NCBI GenBank assembly: GCA_003452935.1
Contig: DMMY01000027.1
Span: forward strand, 62,001 to 126,000
Source of the DNA: Elusimicrobiota bacterium
GTDB taxonomy: Bacteria > Elusimicrobiota > Elusimicrobia > UBA1565 > UBA9628
Direction of reading: 5' to 3'
DNA length: 64,000 nucleotides
Made by a program: the position numbers and the translations under genes. Shown here piece by piece: positions 34,230-43,566 of the stretch. Within the stretch, counting starts at the first letter, position 1, and each line of letters starts with the position of its first letter. Below the pieces are notes generated by a model, which was given only the letters and a program-made list of their open reading frames with translations, was not told the DNA's origin and did no database searches.

Positions 34230-36322
34230 ATCCATCAAAAATCGTCATGGTCGCGGCGCTCCTGGCGGCCCTGGCCGCGGGCGCGGGCCTGCGTTGGGCC
34301 CAGTTGGCATCCAGCTTCTCCCAGCCCGCGACGGGCGACGCGTCCGGCTACTACAGCATGGGCCTGGCCTTGCGGGACGACGGCCTGCTGCTCGAACCGC
34401 AGGAGCCTCTGCGTCCCAGCGCGTCGCGGGGCATCCTTTACCCCGCCTTCATCGCGCTCGTGGCCCGGGCCTTTCCCGCCTGGGGTCCAGACGGCGTGCG
34501 CGCGGCTCAAGGGGTTCTCGGGCTCATCTGCATAGTCCTGGCGTTTCTTCTAGGTATCCGCTGCCATTCGCCGGCCTGCGGGATTGTCGCGGCCTGCTTC
34601 CTCGCCGTCAACCTCCACGCCGTGCAGTCGACCTCGTCGCTCTATATCGAATGCTTCTTTTCCTTCCTGATCCTCATCGTGGCCATCGCCTGGGCCGATT
34701 GGGCCGGAGAAACGGGACTGACGCGGCTGGCCTGGGCCATCGGGCTTAGCCTGGCGTGCCGCTCCACCTTGGTCGCTTTGCCGGCCCTGCTTTCGATCTG
34801 GATGGCCGGGCTGGGAAAAGCGCGCTGGCGCAAGGCCGTCTTTTTCGCGCTGGGCGCCTATGCCGCGCTGGCCCCCTGGACGCTGCGCAACGCGTGGCAT
34901 TTCCGCGCCTTCGTGCCCTTGGAGCGCGGCACGGCCAACTCCATCATTTACAGCGCCTCGCTCGGCCTCCGGGACGCCCCGGGCGACGTCGCGGTGTATC
35001 GGTCGGCAAAAGAGGCGGTTCCCGACTGGGACCGGTTAAGCGAGGACCAGCATCGCGACGCGCTGCTGTCCCTGGCGGCCGGCAATCTGAGCCACGCCCC
35101 CCTGCGCTATGTTAAAGGCTGCGCGCGGCGCCTGATTTTTCTTATTACGCGGTTCAAGGACATGCTCGGTCCGGCCTGTTTCCTGCTGCTGTTTATCGGG
35201 CTGCTAGCGGCTGCGCGCAACGGCGCCATGGGTTCCCTGGCCGCGCTGCTGGCCTACTGGTTCGGGGTCCTCTCTCTCATGGCCGTGGATCCGCGCTACC
35301 TTCTGCCCGTATTGCCTCAAGCCGGAGTCCTCATAGGCGCGGGATTCTGCGCCGTGCTCCAGGCCCTCGGAGCGGGCCAGGCGTTCTTTTGCGCGCCTCA
35401 GCCCGGCGCCGGAGACCGCTTCCTTCGCGCGGCGAGATGGCTGGCCGCGGCGCTCTACGCCGCGGGCATTGGATTCATGGCGCACGAGGTCTGGGCGCTG
35501 CCGGCCGGCAACGGAGTTTCCCGGCTCGAGGCCAAGGCATCCCCCATCCGAAATTGGAGCGCGAGACTCGACAACATAGGGAGACTGGCCCGCAGGGAGC
35601 GCGAGGAAGCCGTCATACAGGCCCTTCAGTTGGCCTATGCGGCGATGAAGTCGCGACGGCGGGACGTGGCGCTGGAGGCTCTCAGCCGCGCCCAAGCCCT
35701 GGGCTTAAACGAGGAGCAGACCCGCCAGGCGGCCAAGCTCCTCTATGAGATGGCTCAGTACCGGCTCGCCTGGGAGACGATCGCCCCCCTGGCGCGCGGC
35801 CGGCGCCCTGACGGGGCCCTGGCCGTACAGACCGCCAAGATACTTCTGCGCAATTCGCAGGCCAAGGCCGCGCAGGCGGAGCTTGACCGGGCCATGGAGC
35901 TTGAACTCGACCCGGAAGACGCCGGCCAGGCGGCCCTGCTGTACCAGGAACTCAAGCGCTATGGGAAAGCCTTGTCGATCCTGGACAAGCTCGCGCGGAC
36001 CCAGCCGACGCAGGCGCGCTGGTTAAGCGACCGGGGAGTCGTGCAGGCCTTGATGGGCCGGCCGGCTCTCGCCCGCAAGGATTTCGAGGCGGCCCTCGCC
36101 CTCGACCCGGGGCTTCTGCCGGCCTACTTGAGCCTGGGCTCGATCGAGGCGGCTGCCGGCCGGCCCGACCTGGCCATGGCCATCTATAAAAGAGGGCTGG
36201 AGCAGCCTGCGCGGACAACGGATGATCTAGAATTGCAACGTCTCATCCGGAACGAATACGAATCTTTGGTTAGGCCCGGTGCCAGACGTGAACTTCCGGA
36301 ACTTATTTCAGGTCGCACCTAA
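34226..36322 (+). CDS. GT-C type membrane glycosyltransferase-like protein with TPR tail, tandem copy 1
   Basis: 698 residues. About ten membrane segments in the first ~440 residues, with GDASGYYSMGLA in the first loop and GILYPAFIALVARA, then TPR-like helical pairs (about 460-680). It is closely related to the next gene and more distantly to the protein at 5.3-7.3 kb. Its last ~16 residues (after NEYESLV) are encoded by a 95 bp palindromic element and are absent from copy 2, so the C-terminus was altered by that insertion. Probably transfers a sugar from a polyprenyl carrier. Confidence 0.78.
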   Translation: MNPSKIVMVAALLAALAAGAGLRWAQLASSFSQPATGDASGYYSMGLALRDDGLLLEPQEPLRPSASRGILYPAFIALVARAFPAWGPDGVRAAQGVLGLICIVLAFLLGIRCHSPACGIVAACFLAVNLHAVQSTSSLYIECFFSFLILIVAIAWADWAGETGLTRLAWAIGLSLACRSTLVALPALLSIWMAGLGKARWRKAVFFALGAYAALAPWTLRNAWHFRAFVPLERGTANSIIYSASLGLRDAPGDVAVYRSAKEAVPDWDRLSEDQHRDALLSLAAGNLSHAPLRYVKGCARRLIFLITRFKDMLGPACFLLLFIGLLAAARNGAMGSLAALLAYWFGVLSLMAVDPRYLLPVLPQAGVLIGAGFCAVLQALGAGQAFFCAPQPGAGDRFLRAARWLAAALYAAGIGFMAHEVWALPAGNGVSRLEAKASPIRNWSARLDNIGRLARREREEAVIQALQLAYAAMKSRRRDVALEALSRAQALGLNEEQTRQAAKLLYEMAQYRLAWETIAPLARGRRPDGALAVQTAKILLRNSQAKAAQAELDRAMELELDPEDAGQAALLYQELKRYGKALSILDKLARTQPTQARWLSDRGVVQALMGRPALARKDFEAALALDPGLLPAYLSLGSIEAAAGRPDLAMAIYKRGLEQPARTTDDLELQRLIRNEYESLVRPGARRELPELISGRT

Positions 36323-36372
36323 AAACACATGAGTACATGTTTAGAAAGTTCCCGAAGTTCACGTCTGTCACC
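36278..36372. repeat. 95 bp palindromic (REP/MITE-like) element, family A, copy 1
   Basis: Ends are inverted repeats of 18 bp (GGTGCCAGACGTGAACTT and its near complement). The element is about 83% identical to the reverse complement of 38410-38504 and has exactly the same length. It covers the end of one GT-C/TPR gene and the annotated start of the next, so the two copies flank the second gene in opposite orientation. Confidence 0.85.
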
Positions 36373-38404
36373 GCTACTGATGGCGGCGCTTGTGGCGGCC
36401 GTGGCCGTCGGCGCGGCCTTGCGTTGGGCTCAGTGGAGGTCCACCCGCGCCGAACCCGCGACCGGAGACGCCTCCCAATATTTCAGCATGGGCCTGGCCT
36501 TGCGGGACGACGGCCTGCTGCTCGAACCGCAAGAGCCTCTGCGTCCCAGCGCGTCGCGGGGCATCCTTTACCCCGCCTTCATCGCGCTCGTGGCCCGGGC
36601 CTTTCCCGCCCGGGGTCCGGACGGCGTGCGCGCGGCTCAAGGGGTTCTCGGGCTTATTTGCATAGTCATGGTCTTTCTGCTGGGAACTCGCTGTCATTCT
36701 CCAGGCTGCGGACTTGTCGCGGCCTGCTTCCTCGCCGTCAACCTCCATGCCGTGGAGTCAGCATCGTCGCTCTATATCGAATGCTTCTTTTCCTTCCTGA
36801 TTCTCATCGTCGCCATCGCGTGGGTCGAGTGGAGCGGCAAATCGGGGCTGACGCGGCTGGCCTGGGCCATCGGGCTGAGCCTGACTTGCCGCTCCACTCT
36901 GTTCGCCTTGCCGGTCCTGCTCCCGCTCTGGCTGGTCGGACGAAGGCAGACGAACTGGCGCAACGCGGCCTTTTTCGCGGTAGGCTCCTATGCGCTGCTG
37001 GTCCCATGGACGCTGCGAAACGCGTGGCATTTCCAAGACTTCATTCCCTTGGAGCGCGGCACGGCCAACGTCATCATTTACGCCGGCTCGCTCGGCCTCC
37101 GCGAGGCCCCGCGAATCAACGATGTCTATCGCTCGTTGAGCGAGTCGCTGCCCAACTGGGACCGGATGGCCGAAGAGCGGCACCGCGACGTCCTGCTCGC
37201 CCTGGCTGCCGGCAATCTAAGGCGCCATCCCTTGCGCTACGTCAGAAGCTGCGCGCAGCGCATGTTTCATATCATGGCCCGCTTCAAGGACATGCTCGGG
37301 CTTCCCTGTTTCCTGCTGCTGCTTATCGGCACGTTGTCGGCCGCGCGCAACGGCGCCGTCGGCGCGCTGAGCGCCCTGCTGGCCTACTGGTTCGCCATGC
37401 ACTCCCTCATGGCACTGGACACGCGCTACCTTCTGCCCATATTGCCTCAAGCCGGAGTCCTCGTAGGCGCGGGATTCTGCGCCGTGCTCAAGACGCTGGG
37501 CGCGGGCCAGGCGTTCTTTCGCGCGCCTCAGCCCGGCGCCGGCGACCGCTTCCTTCGCGCGACACGATGGATGGCCGCGGCGCTTTACGCCGTGGGAATC
37601 GGATTCATGGCGCACGAGGCATGGTCGCTGCCGGCCGGCAACGGCATCTCCGGACGCGAGGCAAAGAATCCGTCTGCCAGGAACTGGAGCGCGGAACTCG
37701 ATGACATAGGACTTCTGGCCCGCGGGAAGCGAGATGAAGCCGTCATCTTGGCCATGCAATTGGCGCATGCGGCGATGAATTCGGGACAACGGGACACGGC
37801 TCTGAAAGCCCTCAACCGCGCCCAAGCCCTGGGCTTAAACGAGGAGCAGACCCGCCAGGCGGCCAAGCTCCTCTATGAGATGGCTCAGTACCGGCTCGCC
37901 TGGGAGACGATCGCCCCCCTGGCGCGCGGCCGGCGCCCTGACGGGGCCCTGGCCATACAGACCGCCAAGATACTTCTGCGCAATTCGCAGGCCAAGGCCG
38001 CGCAGGCGGAGCTTGACCGGGCCATGGAGCTTGAACTCGACCCGGAAGACGCCGGCCAGGCGGCCCTGCTGTACCAGGAACTCAAGCGCTATGGGAAAGC
38101 CTTGTCGATCCTGGACAAACTCGCGCGGACTCAGCCGACGCAAGCGCGCTGGTTAAGCGACCGGGGAGTCGTGCAGGCCTTGATGGGCCGGCCGGCCCTC
38201 GCCCACAAGGATTTCGAGGCGGCCCTCGCCCTCGACCCGGGGCTTCTGCCGGCCTACTTGAGCCTGGGCTCGATCGAGGCGGCTGCCGGCCGGCCCGACC
38301 TGGCCATGGCCGTCTATAGAAAAGGGCTAGAGCAGACGCCTGCGACAGCGGATGATCTAAACCTGCAGCGGCTCATCCGCAACGAATACCACTCGCTGCG
38401 TTAG
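36329..38404 (+). CDS. GT-C type membrane glycosyltransferase-like protein with TPR tail, tandem copy 2
   Basis: Up to 691 residues. Same architecture as copy 1. The first ATG (36329) lies within the palindromic element, so residues 1-15 (MSTCLESSRSSRLSP) are element-encoded; an in-frame ATG at 36380 (MAALVAAVAVGAALRW) aligns better with copy 1 and may be the original start. The 3' 500 bp and a block around the first loop are almost identical to copy 1, while parts between them differ, a mosaic that suggests gene conversion. Function as for copy 1. Confidence 0.75.
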   Translation: MSTCLESSRSSRLSPLLMAALVAAVAVGAALRWAQWRSTRAEPATGDASQYFSMGLALRDDGLLLEPQEPLRPSASRGILYPAFIALVARAFPARGPDGVRAAQGVLGLICIVMVFLLGTRCHSPGCGLVAACFLAVNLHAVESASSLYIECFFSFLILIVAIAWVEWSGKSGLTRLAWAIGLSLTCRSTLFALPVLLPLWLVGRRQTNWRNAAFFAVGSYALLVPWTLRNAWHFQDFIPLERGTANVIIYAGSLGLREAPRINDVYRSLSESLPNWDRMAEERHRDVLLALAAGNLRRHPLRYVRSCAQRMFHIMARFKDMLGLPCFLLLLIGTLSAARNGAVGALSALLAYWFAMHSLMALDTRYLLPILPQAGVLVGAGFCAVLKTLGAGQAFFRAPQPGAGDRFLRATRWMAAALYAVGIGFMAHEAWSLPAGNGISGREAKNPSARNWSAELDDIGLLARGKRDEAVILAMQLAHAAMNSGQRDTALKALNRAQALGLNEEQTRQAAKLLYEMAQYRLAWETIAPLARGRRPDGALAIQTAKILLRNSQAKAAQAELDRAMELELDPEDAGQAALLYQELKRYGKALSILDKLARTQPTQARWLSDRGVVQALMGRPALAHKDFEAALALDPGLLPAYLSLGSIEAAAGRPDLAMAVYRKGLEQTPATADDLNLQRLIRNEYHSLR

Positions 38405-38409
38405 GGCAT

Positions 38410-38504
38410 GGTGCCAGACGTGAACTTAGTGAACTTTCCAAACCTGTGTTCATGTGTTTTTAGGCGTGCCCTGGAACAAGTTCCGCAAGTTCATGTCAGG
38501 CACC
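38410..38504. repeat. 95 bp palindromic (REP/MITE-like) element, family A, copy 2 (inverted)
   Basis: Inverted relative to the copy at 36278-36372 and of identical length. It provides the stop codon and last residues (RCLT) of the convergent flavoprotein gene. Internally it keeps the ACACATGA-type core of copy 1 in reverse complement. Confidence 0.85.
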
Positions 38505-39834
38505 GATAGACTCTCTTCGCGTCCTCGAGGCACTCTTCCATATCGAAATAGGAATGAGTGCCGGTCCTGCCGGCCAGCCGGAGATTGGGCACGCTCTCGC
38601 AGGCCCGCAGCAACGGGTTCAACGCCTTTTCATAGCCCAAATAGAGGAGAGGATAGGCGTAAGGAACGCGCAGCACCCGGACGGCCTGGATTTCCTCCGC
38701 GGTGACGAAGCCGAGCCCTTGCAGGGAGCGCGCCGCCAGAGCGGCGATTTCATCGTCCGTCGAGTTCCACAGCCGGTCCGCCCGGCCGCAGAATATCTCG
38801 CAGCCTAGAAGCGCGCCGTCGCCGCCGGCCATGCCGTCGCACCAGTTGTCGAATTCGCAGACGCGGGAGAACGATATCCGCTCTTCCGGGAAATAGACCC
38901 AGTGTTCCTCGAACACCGGCCTGCGCGAGACCGCCACATAGGCGATCAGCAAATCCCTGTATTTGACGCCTTCCGACAGGCTCTTGAATTCCATCCTCCA
39001 GGAGGACAGCGCCCGGGCTAGTGCCGTTATGGGAATAGTGGAAACCAATTTCCCGAATTTCAAGCATTCCTCTCCGGAAGGAGAACGAAAACGCGCCAGA
39101 CTCAACGTGTCCCGGTCCCCTCCGAGCGACAAAAGCTCGGCCTCCCGGATGACCCGGACCTCCGTCCTGATCCGGTCGTGCAGCCGGACGCTCAAATCCC
39201 CCATGCCCCCCCGAGGGTAATAGAATTCCGACACGGCTTCCTTGCTGCGCGCGCCGACCGCCAGCTCCCTGATCAGTTGGAAGGCGTTGAGTCCGCCGAT
39301 GCGCCTCTGCGCCCAGATCGCCGACATCTCATCGGTCTCCAGGCCCCAGACCTTGCGGGTATATTGCTTGAAGTAAGCGTCATGGATCGTCGGCCCGAAA
39401 TTATTCAGAACCCAATCTTTCAAGGACAGCGGATTGAGGGTCTTGCGGCCGCAAAGCCCCGCGGCGTCCCATAATGTCTTGGAGAGGAGAACGGCGCTGG
39501 CCATGCTGTTGCGCAGCTGCGGCGGATACTTCAAGAATTTCCCGTCGCGATACGCGCTGCTCTTCCTGGCGTGCTTGATCAGCCGGTCTTCGCCGATCAA
39601 GGCGACGATCTCAGCAAAAAGATCCCGGTTCTCAAAATAGAGGCGGTGCCCTCCTATATCCGCCTTGAACCCCCTCCAATCCAAGGATCGGGCCAAACCG
39701 CCGACATAAGCCTCCTTTTCCAATACCGCGACTTTCAGGCCTTTGCCCATCAGCCGCTCGGCGACGGCCAGCCCGGTAAGTCCGGCGCCCAAAATCAGGA
39801 CATCCACGCTCTCGCGCTCAGAGTTCATTTCCAT
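38491..39834 (-). CDS. FAD-dependent amine oxidase / UDP-galactopyranose-mutase-like oxidoreductase
   Basis: 447 residues. LILGAGLTGLAVAERL (about 13-28) is the dinucleotide-binding motif, followed by LEKEAYVGGLARS and GGHRLYF. The C-terminal NLRLAGRTGTHSYFDMEECLEDA is the second FAD block. The layout is close to protoporphyrinogen-oxidase-like and mutase-like flavoproteins of polysaccharide loci. Its last codons and stop come from the palindromic element. It overlaps the upstream membrane protein gene by 17 nt. The substrate is uncertain. Confidence 0.83.
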   Translation of the reverse strand: MEMNSERESVDVLILGAGLTGLAVAERLMGKGLKVAVLEKEAYVGGLARSLDWRGFKADIGGHRLYFENRDLFAEIVALIGEDRLIKHARKSSAYRDGKFLKYPPQLRNSMASAVLLSKTLWDAAGLCGRKTLNPLSLKDWVLNNFGPTIHDAYFKQYTRKVWGLETDEMSAIWAQRRIGGLNAFQLIRELAVGARSKEAVSEFYYPRGGMGDLSVRLHDRIRTEVRVIREAELLSLGGDRDTLSLARFRSPSGEECLKFGKLVSTIPITALARALSSWRMEFKSLSEGVKYRDLLIAYVAVSRRPVFEEHWVYFPEERISFSRVCEFDNWCDGMAGGDGALLGCEIFCGRADRLWNSTDDEIAALAARSLQGLGFVTAEEIQAVRVLRVPYAYPLLYLGYEKALNPLLRACESVPNLRLAGRTGTHSYFDMEECLEDAKRVYRCLT

Positions 39835-41476
39835 CCGCCCCGGCCGGCGAGAGTTGACGCAGGTCGAGAATCAAGGTTTCCTGGCCGTTTTTTCTCCATG
39901 AAAAAGCCGCGTGCTTGAGCGCGAAACGGTATAGGCCGAGGACATCAGGGGAGGTCTTGAGTAGGGCGGCCAGAGCGCGATCGCAAGAAAACTTGGAATC
40001 CCGGACCCTGCCAAGGAATCTCGCGCTGTAGAATTCGCTTTCCAGCACCAAATAGTCGATGCCGCGCGCCTTGGCCAAGCCCAGGACAGGCCCGGAATCG
40101 GCGCTATAGAGCGCGGCCAGGAGTTCCCCGCGCGCCTTCTGAAACTCATCCGCCCCGGTCAGGAAAATGTGCAGATCGATATGCGTGTCCGAGAGATATG
40201 CCGTCTTGGCGGCGAAAACCGGGATAGTCGTGAGCAAAAGGCTCGACGGATAGCCCGCGACGACGCTCCCGGACGGAAGGTTCGAGAGATATCCATAGGC
40301 CGGCCTATATTCGGAGCAGTCCTGGATATAGTTGAAGACCGGATGCAAGGATATGAAAAAAGCTCCCGCCGCGGCCGCGACCACGGCCGGACGAAGCCGC
40401 TGGAGAGCATCAGCCGAAAGAAAAACCAAGACCAGGGGGATGATGAAGACGGTCTGTCGCGCCGCGGATACGGGGTGCCACCGGTAGAGCAGAAAAAAAG
40501 CCGCGGCCGAGCCGCAAAGCATGGGCGCCAAGGCCTTGGGCAGGACGCGGGGAAATTTGCGCGCCCATAGGGCGCTCGCGGCGCAGACCCCCGCGAGCAA
40601 GCAGGTGGCGAGCGTGTAAAAGTCGCCGTGCTCGTTGAGGTTCAGCACGAAATGGAGAAGACTATCCCAAGGATCTGCCGGATCCAGGGGCGCCGATACG
40701 AACTGTTCGAGTTTGTCGCTGTAAAAACCTCCGGAACGCAAATTATGAACCAGCCCGCGCAGGAATATGCTGCGCCTCTGGATCGCCAGGCAGACCGCCG
40801 CCGCCGCCAATAACGCGACGCCGTAAAGCGCGATATGGCGCCTTTCCTTGAAGCGTTCCCGGCAGAAAAACGGCGCAACAAGCGCCGAGAGGAAAAGCCC
40901 GACGCCGATGGATGGGTAAAAAAGCATGGCCAGGACGGGGAAGGCGGGCAGAAGCAGCAGGCGCTTCTCCTCAAGAGCCAGGCAAAACGCTAAAAAAACC
41001 ACGAGACCGTAAATCCTGGGCAAACCATAGAAAGTGTCCATGGTCAAGAAATAAGCCGTGAAGATGAAGGGGACCACGTCGGCCGCCGGGACGGACTTGC
41101 GCGCCCAGCGCCTGACGAGAAGAGCCGCGACGCCGCAGAGCAGGACGGAGAGAAATTTAAAGCCCGCCGTGCAGGGCCTGACCCAGGCGAACAGCCTCGT
41201 CACCGTCACCCACGGCCACTCCGCGCAACCCGGGCCGAACCGCGTCCGCATGAACGCCACCCAGGGATCGCGAGGAAACAGGTCTTTATCCGAGAGCGCC
41301 GGCACCCAATAGGCGTTGGAGATGTCAGTGTAAAGCGCGTAGATCGGCGCGAAAGAAAAGCCCTGGGCCATGACGTTGCCGTACGCGGCCAGGATGACCG
41401 CGAAAAGAAAAACAGCCGCGGCCGAGACTTCCGGCCGGCCGCCTTCCCTGGCTCGAAAAAAGACCATGCGCGGCAT
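39818..41476 (-). CDS. Multi-spanning membrane protein of unknown function
   Basis: 552 residues with about ten to twelve hydrophobic segments from residue 18 to ~370, then a soluble C-terminal domain of ~160 residues (LRDLRQLSPAG at the end). The pattern recalls uncharacterised glycosyltransferase-like (GT-C) or O-antigen-type membrane proteins, but I see no clear catalytic motif. It is divergent from the rSAM gene at 41.55 kb and forms an operon with the flavoprotein. Confidence 0.65.
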   Translation of the reverse strand: MPRMVFFRAREGGRPEVSAAAVFLFAVILAAYGNVMAQGFSFAPIYALYTDISNAYWVPALSDKDLFPRDPWVAFMRTRFGPGCAEWPWVTVTRLFAWVRPCTAGFKFLSVLLCGVAALLVRRWARKSVPAADVVPFIFTAYFLTMDTFYGLPRIYGLVVFLAFCLALEEKRLLLLPAFPVLAMLFYPSIGVGLFLSALVAPFFCRERFKERRHIALYGVALLAAAAVCLAIQRRSIFLRGLVHNLRSGGFYSDKLEQFVSAPLDPADPWDSLLHFVLNLNEHGDFYTLATCLLAGVCAASALWARKFPRVLPKALAPMLCGSAAAFFLLYRWHPVSAARQTVFIIPLVLVFLSADALQRLRPAVVAAAAGAFFISLHPVFNYIQDCSEYRPAYGYLSNLPSGSVVAGYPSSLLLTTIPVFAAKTAYLSDTHIDLHIFLTGADEFQKARGELLAALYSADSGPVLGLAKARGIDYLVLESEFYSARFLGRVRDSKFSCDRALAALLKTSPDVLGLYRFALKHAAFSWRKNGQETLILDLRQLSPAGADGNEL

Positions 41477-41552
41477 ATTTTACCTTTTCATGCCTTCCCA
41501 CGACAGACGATTGCCGCAAATGCCGGGGATAAGTTACAGTATGGAGCCAGCC

Positions 41553-42746
41553 ATGGGTGAAAAGCACGACTGCTACGAGATACTTCTCAATTACAACTGC
41601 AACGCCCGCTGCAGCTTCTGCTCCCAAGGCTCCTTCGATAAATCGGCGAACGCGAAGTTCCCGGACGTCGCCAAGGAAATCTATTTGGGCAAAAAAAAGG
41701 GGTACGCGCGGCTGGGACTCTCCGGCGGGGAGCCCCTGCTCAGGAAAGACCTCTGCAAGATCATTTCCGTGGGGCGCGCGGTCGGATTCAGGTTCATCCG
41801 GCTTCAGACCAACGGAATATTGCTCGCCGACAAAGGCCTCTGCCGGGCCTTGGCGGCCTCGGGGCTGACGTTCTGCAAGTTCACGTTCGCCAGCCACAAG
41901 GCCGCGGTCCATGACGCCCTCATAGGCCGGCCCGGCGCCTGGCGCCGCGCCATGGCCGGGCTTGCCCAGCTCAGGGAACTCAAGATCGGCTTGGGTGTCA
42001 ACATCCTGCTCAACCGCCGCAACTACCGCTCGCTGGAGCGGACCGTCCGTTTTTTCCTCGACCAGGGGGTCTCCAACTTCGTGGTCATTTTCCCGCTCTA
42101 CGAAGGCAATATGAGGGAAAACGCCGCGGACATCGGCGTGAAGCTGGGCCAGGCGTCGCCGTTCATATTGAAAACCCTGCGCATGATGCAAAAGGCCGGC
42201 TTGCCGCAAGAGATGAAGATACTCAATGTCCCCCCCTGCTTTCTCAAGGGCCACGAGCGCCAGGCCATGGATCTTTATCGCTTCAACACCGTCGTCACCG
42301 AGCCCTCCGGACGAAAATGGAATCTCGACGATGAAACCCACGGCAACAGGGTCCACGGCCCCCCCTGCCGGGCCTGCGCCCTGGGCTCTCGGTGCCAGGG
42401 GCCCGACGCCAATTACGTCTCGATCTGGGGGTGGTCGGGCTTTCGCCCCGTCCGCCGGACAAAATCAAAGCCGGACCGCGACGCGAGGACGGCGCCTATC
42501 GGATATCTGACGGACAATGAAAAGTGCCTGATGGAAATCCTGAGACAGGCCTCGAACATTCCCACGCAAACGGTCCTGGAGCGGGCCAAGGCCATACCGT
42601 TTTGCCAGGATTGCAAAGACGGCAACGCGGTGCTCAACGCGGCGCAAAGGCTGACCACGGCGGGCTGGGTCGAGAAGAGATTCAGCCGCGGCAAATTCTA
42701 CTGGTCCTTGACCACCAAGCATGGCTCTGCTCCGAGTCACCTCTAG
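41553..42746 (+). CDS. Radical SAM protein with C-terminal winged-helix-like domain
   Basis: 397 residues from the ATG at 41553, supported by GGAG 6 nt upstream; longer in-frame starts would overlap the divergent gene. CX3CX2C at C16, C20 and C23, LSGGEPLLRKDL, and CRACALGSRCQGPDANY with the shared CX2CX5CXG spacing. After it, about 70 extra residues (LTDNEKCLMEILRQ to KRFSRGKFYWSL) look like a winged-helix domain, absent from the related rSAM proteins of the window. It could bind a peptide, like a RiPP recognition element, or DNA. It overlaps the next rSAM by 26 nt. Confidence 0.8.
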   Translation: MGEKHDCYEILLNYNCNARCSFCSQGSFDKSANAKFPDVAKEIYLGKKKGYARLGLSGGEPLLRKDLCKIISVGRAVGFRFIRLQTNGILLADKGLCRALAASGLTFCKFTFASHKAAVHDALIGRPGAWRRAMAGLAQLRELKIGLGVNILLNRRNYRSLERTVRFFLDQGVSNFVVIFPLYEGNMRENAADIGVKLGQASPFILKTLRMMQKAGLPQEMKILNVPPCFLKGHERQAMDLYRFNTVVTEPSGRKWNLDDETHGNRVHGPPCRACALGSRCQGPDANYVSIWGWSGFRPVRRTKSKPDRDARTAPIGYLTDNEKCLMEILRQASNIPTQTVLERAKAIPFCQDCKDGNAVLNAAQRLTTAGWVEKRFSRGKFYWSLTTKHGSAPSHL

Positions 42747-43566
42747 GTGCAATCAGCGCTGCGCGTTCTGCTCGTATCCCGCCGACGGCGAGGAGCGGCT
42801 AGGCGGGCTGAAATCCTGGCTTGAGGAATTGTCCGGGCAAGACGGCGGGCTTGTTCAGATATCCGGCGGGGAGCCGCTGCTGCGGCGGCTGCGCGACTTG
42901 CTCGCCTTGCTCAAGCTCTGCGCCCGACGCGGCATCCGAGCGGAATTTCAGACCAACGCGGTCCTGCTGGCCGATTTCGACGCCCGCGAATTGCGGGCTC
43001 TGGTCCAGGCCGTGGCCAAGACCTCCGGCTATTTCAACGTCAATTTCCCCTCCCATTGCCCGGCCGTGGACGCGCGCATAACCGGCTCCAAGGACAATTT
43101 CGCAAAAAGGGAACGCGGCGTAAGAAGACTCCTTGAGGCCGGGGCCCAGGTCAGGATAACCCACGTCGTCAACTCCCTTAATTATCGATTCATCCCGGGC
43201 TTCATTGTCTACGTCGACAGACGCCTGGCCGGCGCAGCCTGGGTCCAATTCAGCTTCGCCAAGGCGGCTGGCCGGGCGTTGCTGCGGCCCGGAATCGTGC
43301 CCTCCTACCGTCAGGCCTCCGGCCCTCTGAGGAAAGGCCTCCGCAAGGCCTCGTCGCTGGGGATCAAATGCGAGGTCGATCATATCCCGGTCTGCTTCAT
43401 AAGGGATTATTGGACATGCCACGTCGACGTGCGCAAATTGCTCGGCCGGAAACCGGGGCCTCATCAATTCGAGAAACAAAAGACCGCGAAATGCGCGGGC
43501 TGCTCATTCTCCCGGGTCTGCGCCGGGCCCAGGCTGGATTACCTGGCGTTAGGCAAGACTTTTTGA
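42721..43566 (+). CDS. Radical SAM protein with C-terminal CX2CX5CXG motif
   Basis: 281 residues. CX3CX2C at C10, C14 and C17, ISGGEPLLRRL, and CAGCSFSRVCAGPRLDY near the end. It is close to the rSAM at 10.3-11.2 kb (same FNVNFP block and CAGC...CAGP ending). It is read with the preceding rSAM gene and ends 18 nt inside the convergent U32 gene, so the two operons overlap tail to tail. Confidence 0.85.
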   Translation: MALLRVTSRCNQRCAFCSYPADGEERLGGLKSWLEELSGQDGGLVQISGGEPLLRRLRDLLALLKLCARRGIRAEFQTNAVLLADFDARELRALVQAVAKTSGYFNVNFPSHCPAVDARITGSKDNFAKRERGVRRLLEAGAQVRITHVVNSLNYRFIPGFIVYVDRRLAGAAWVQFSFAKAAGRALLRPGIVPSYRQASGPLRKGLRKASSLGIKCEVDHIPVCFIRDYWTCHVDVRKLLGRKPGPHQFEKQKTAKCAGCSFSRVCAGPRLDYLALGKTF

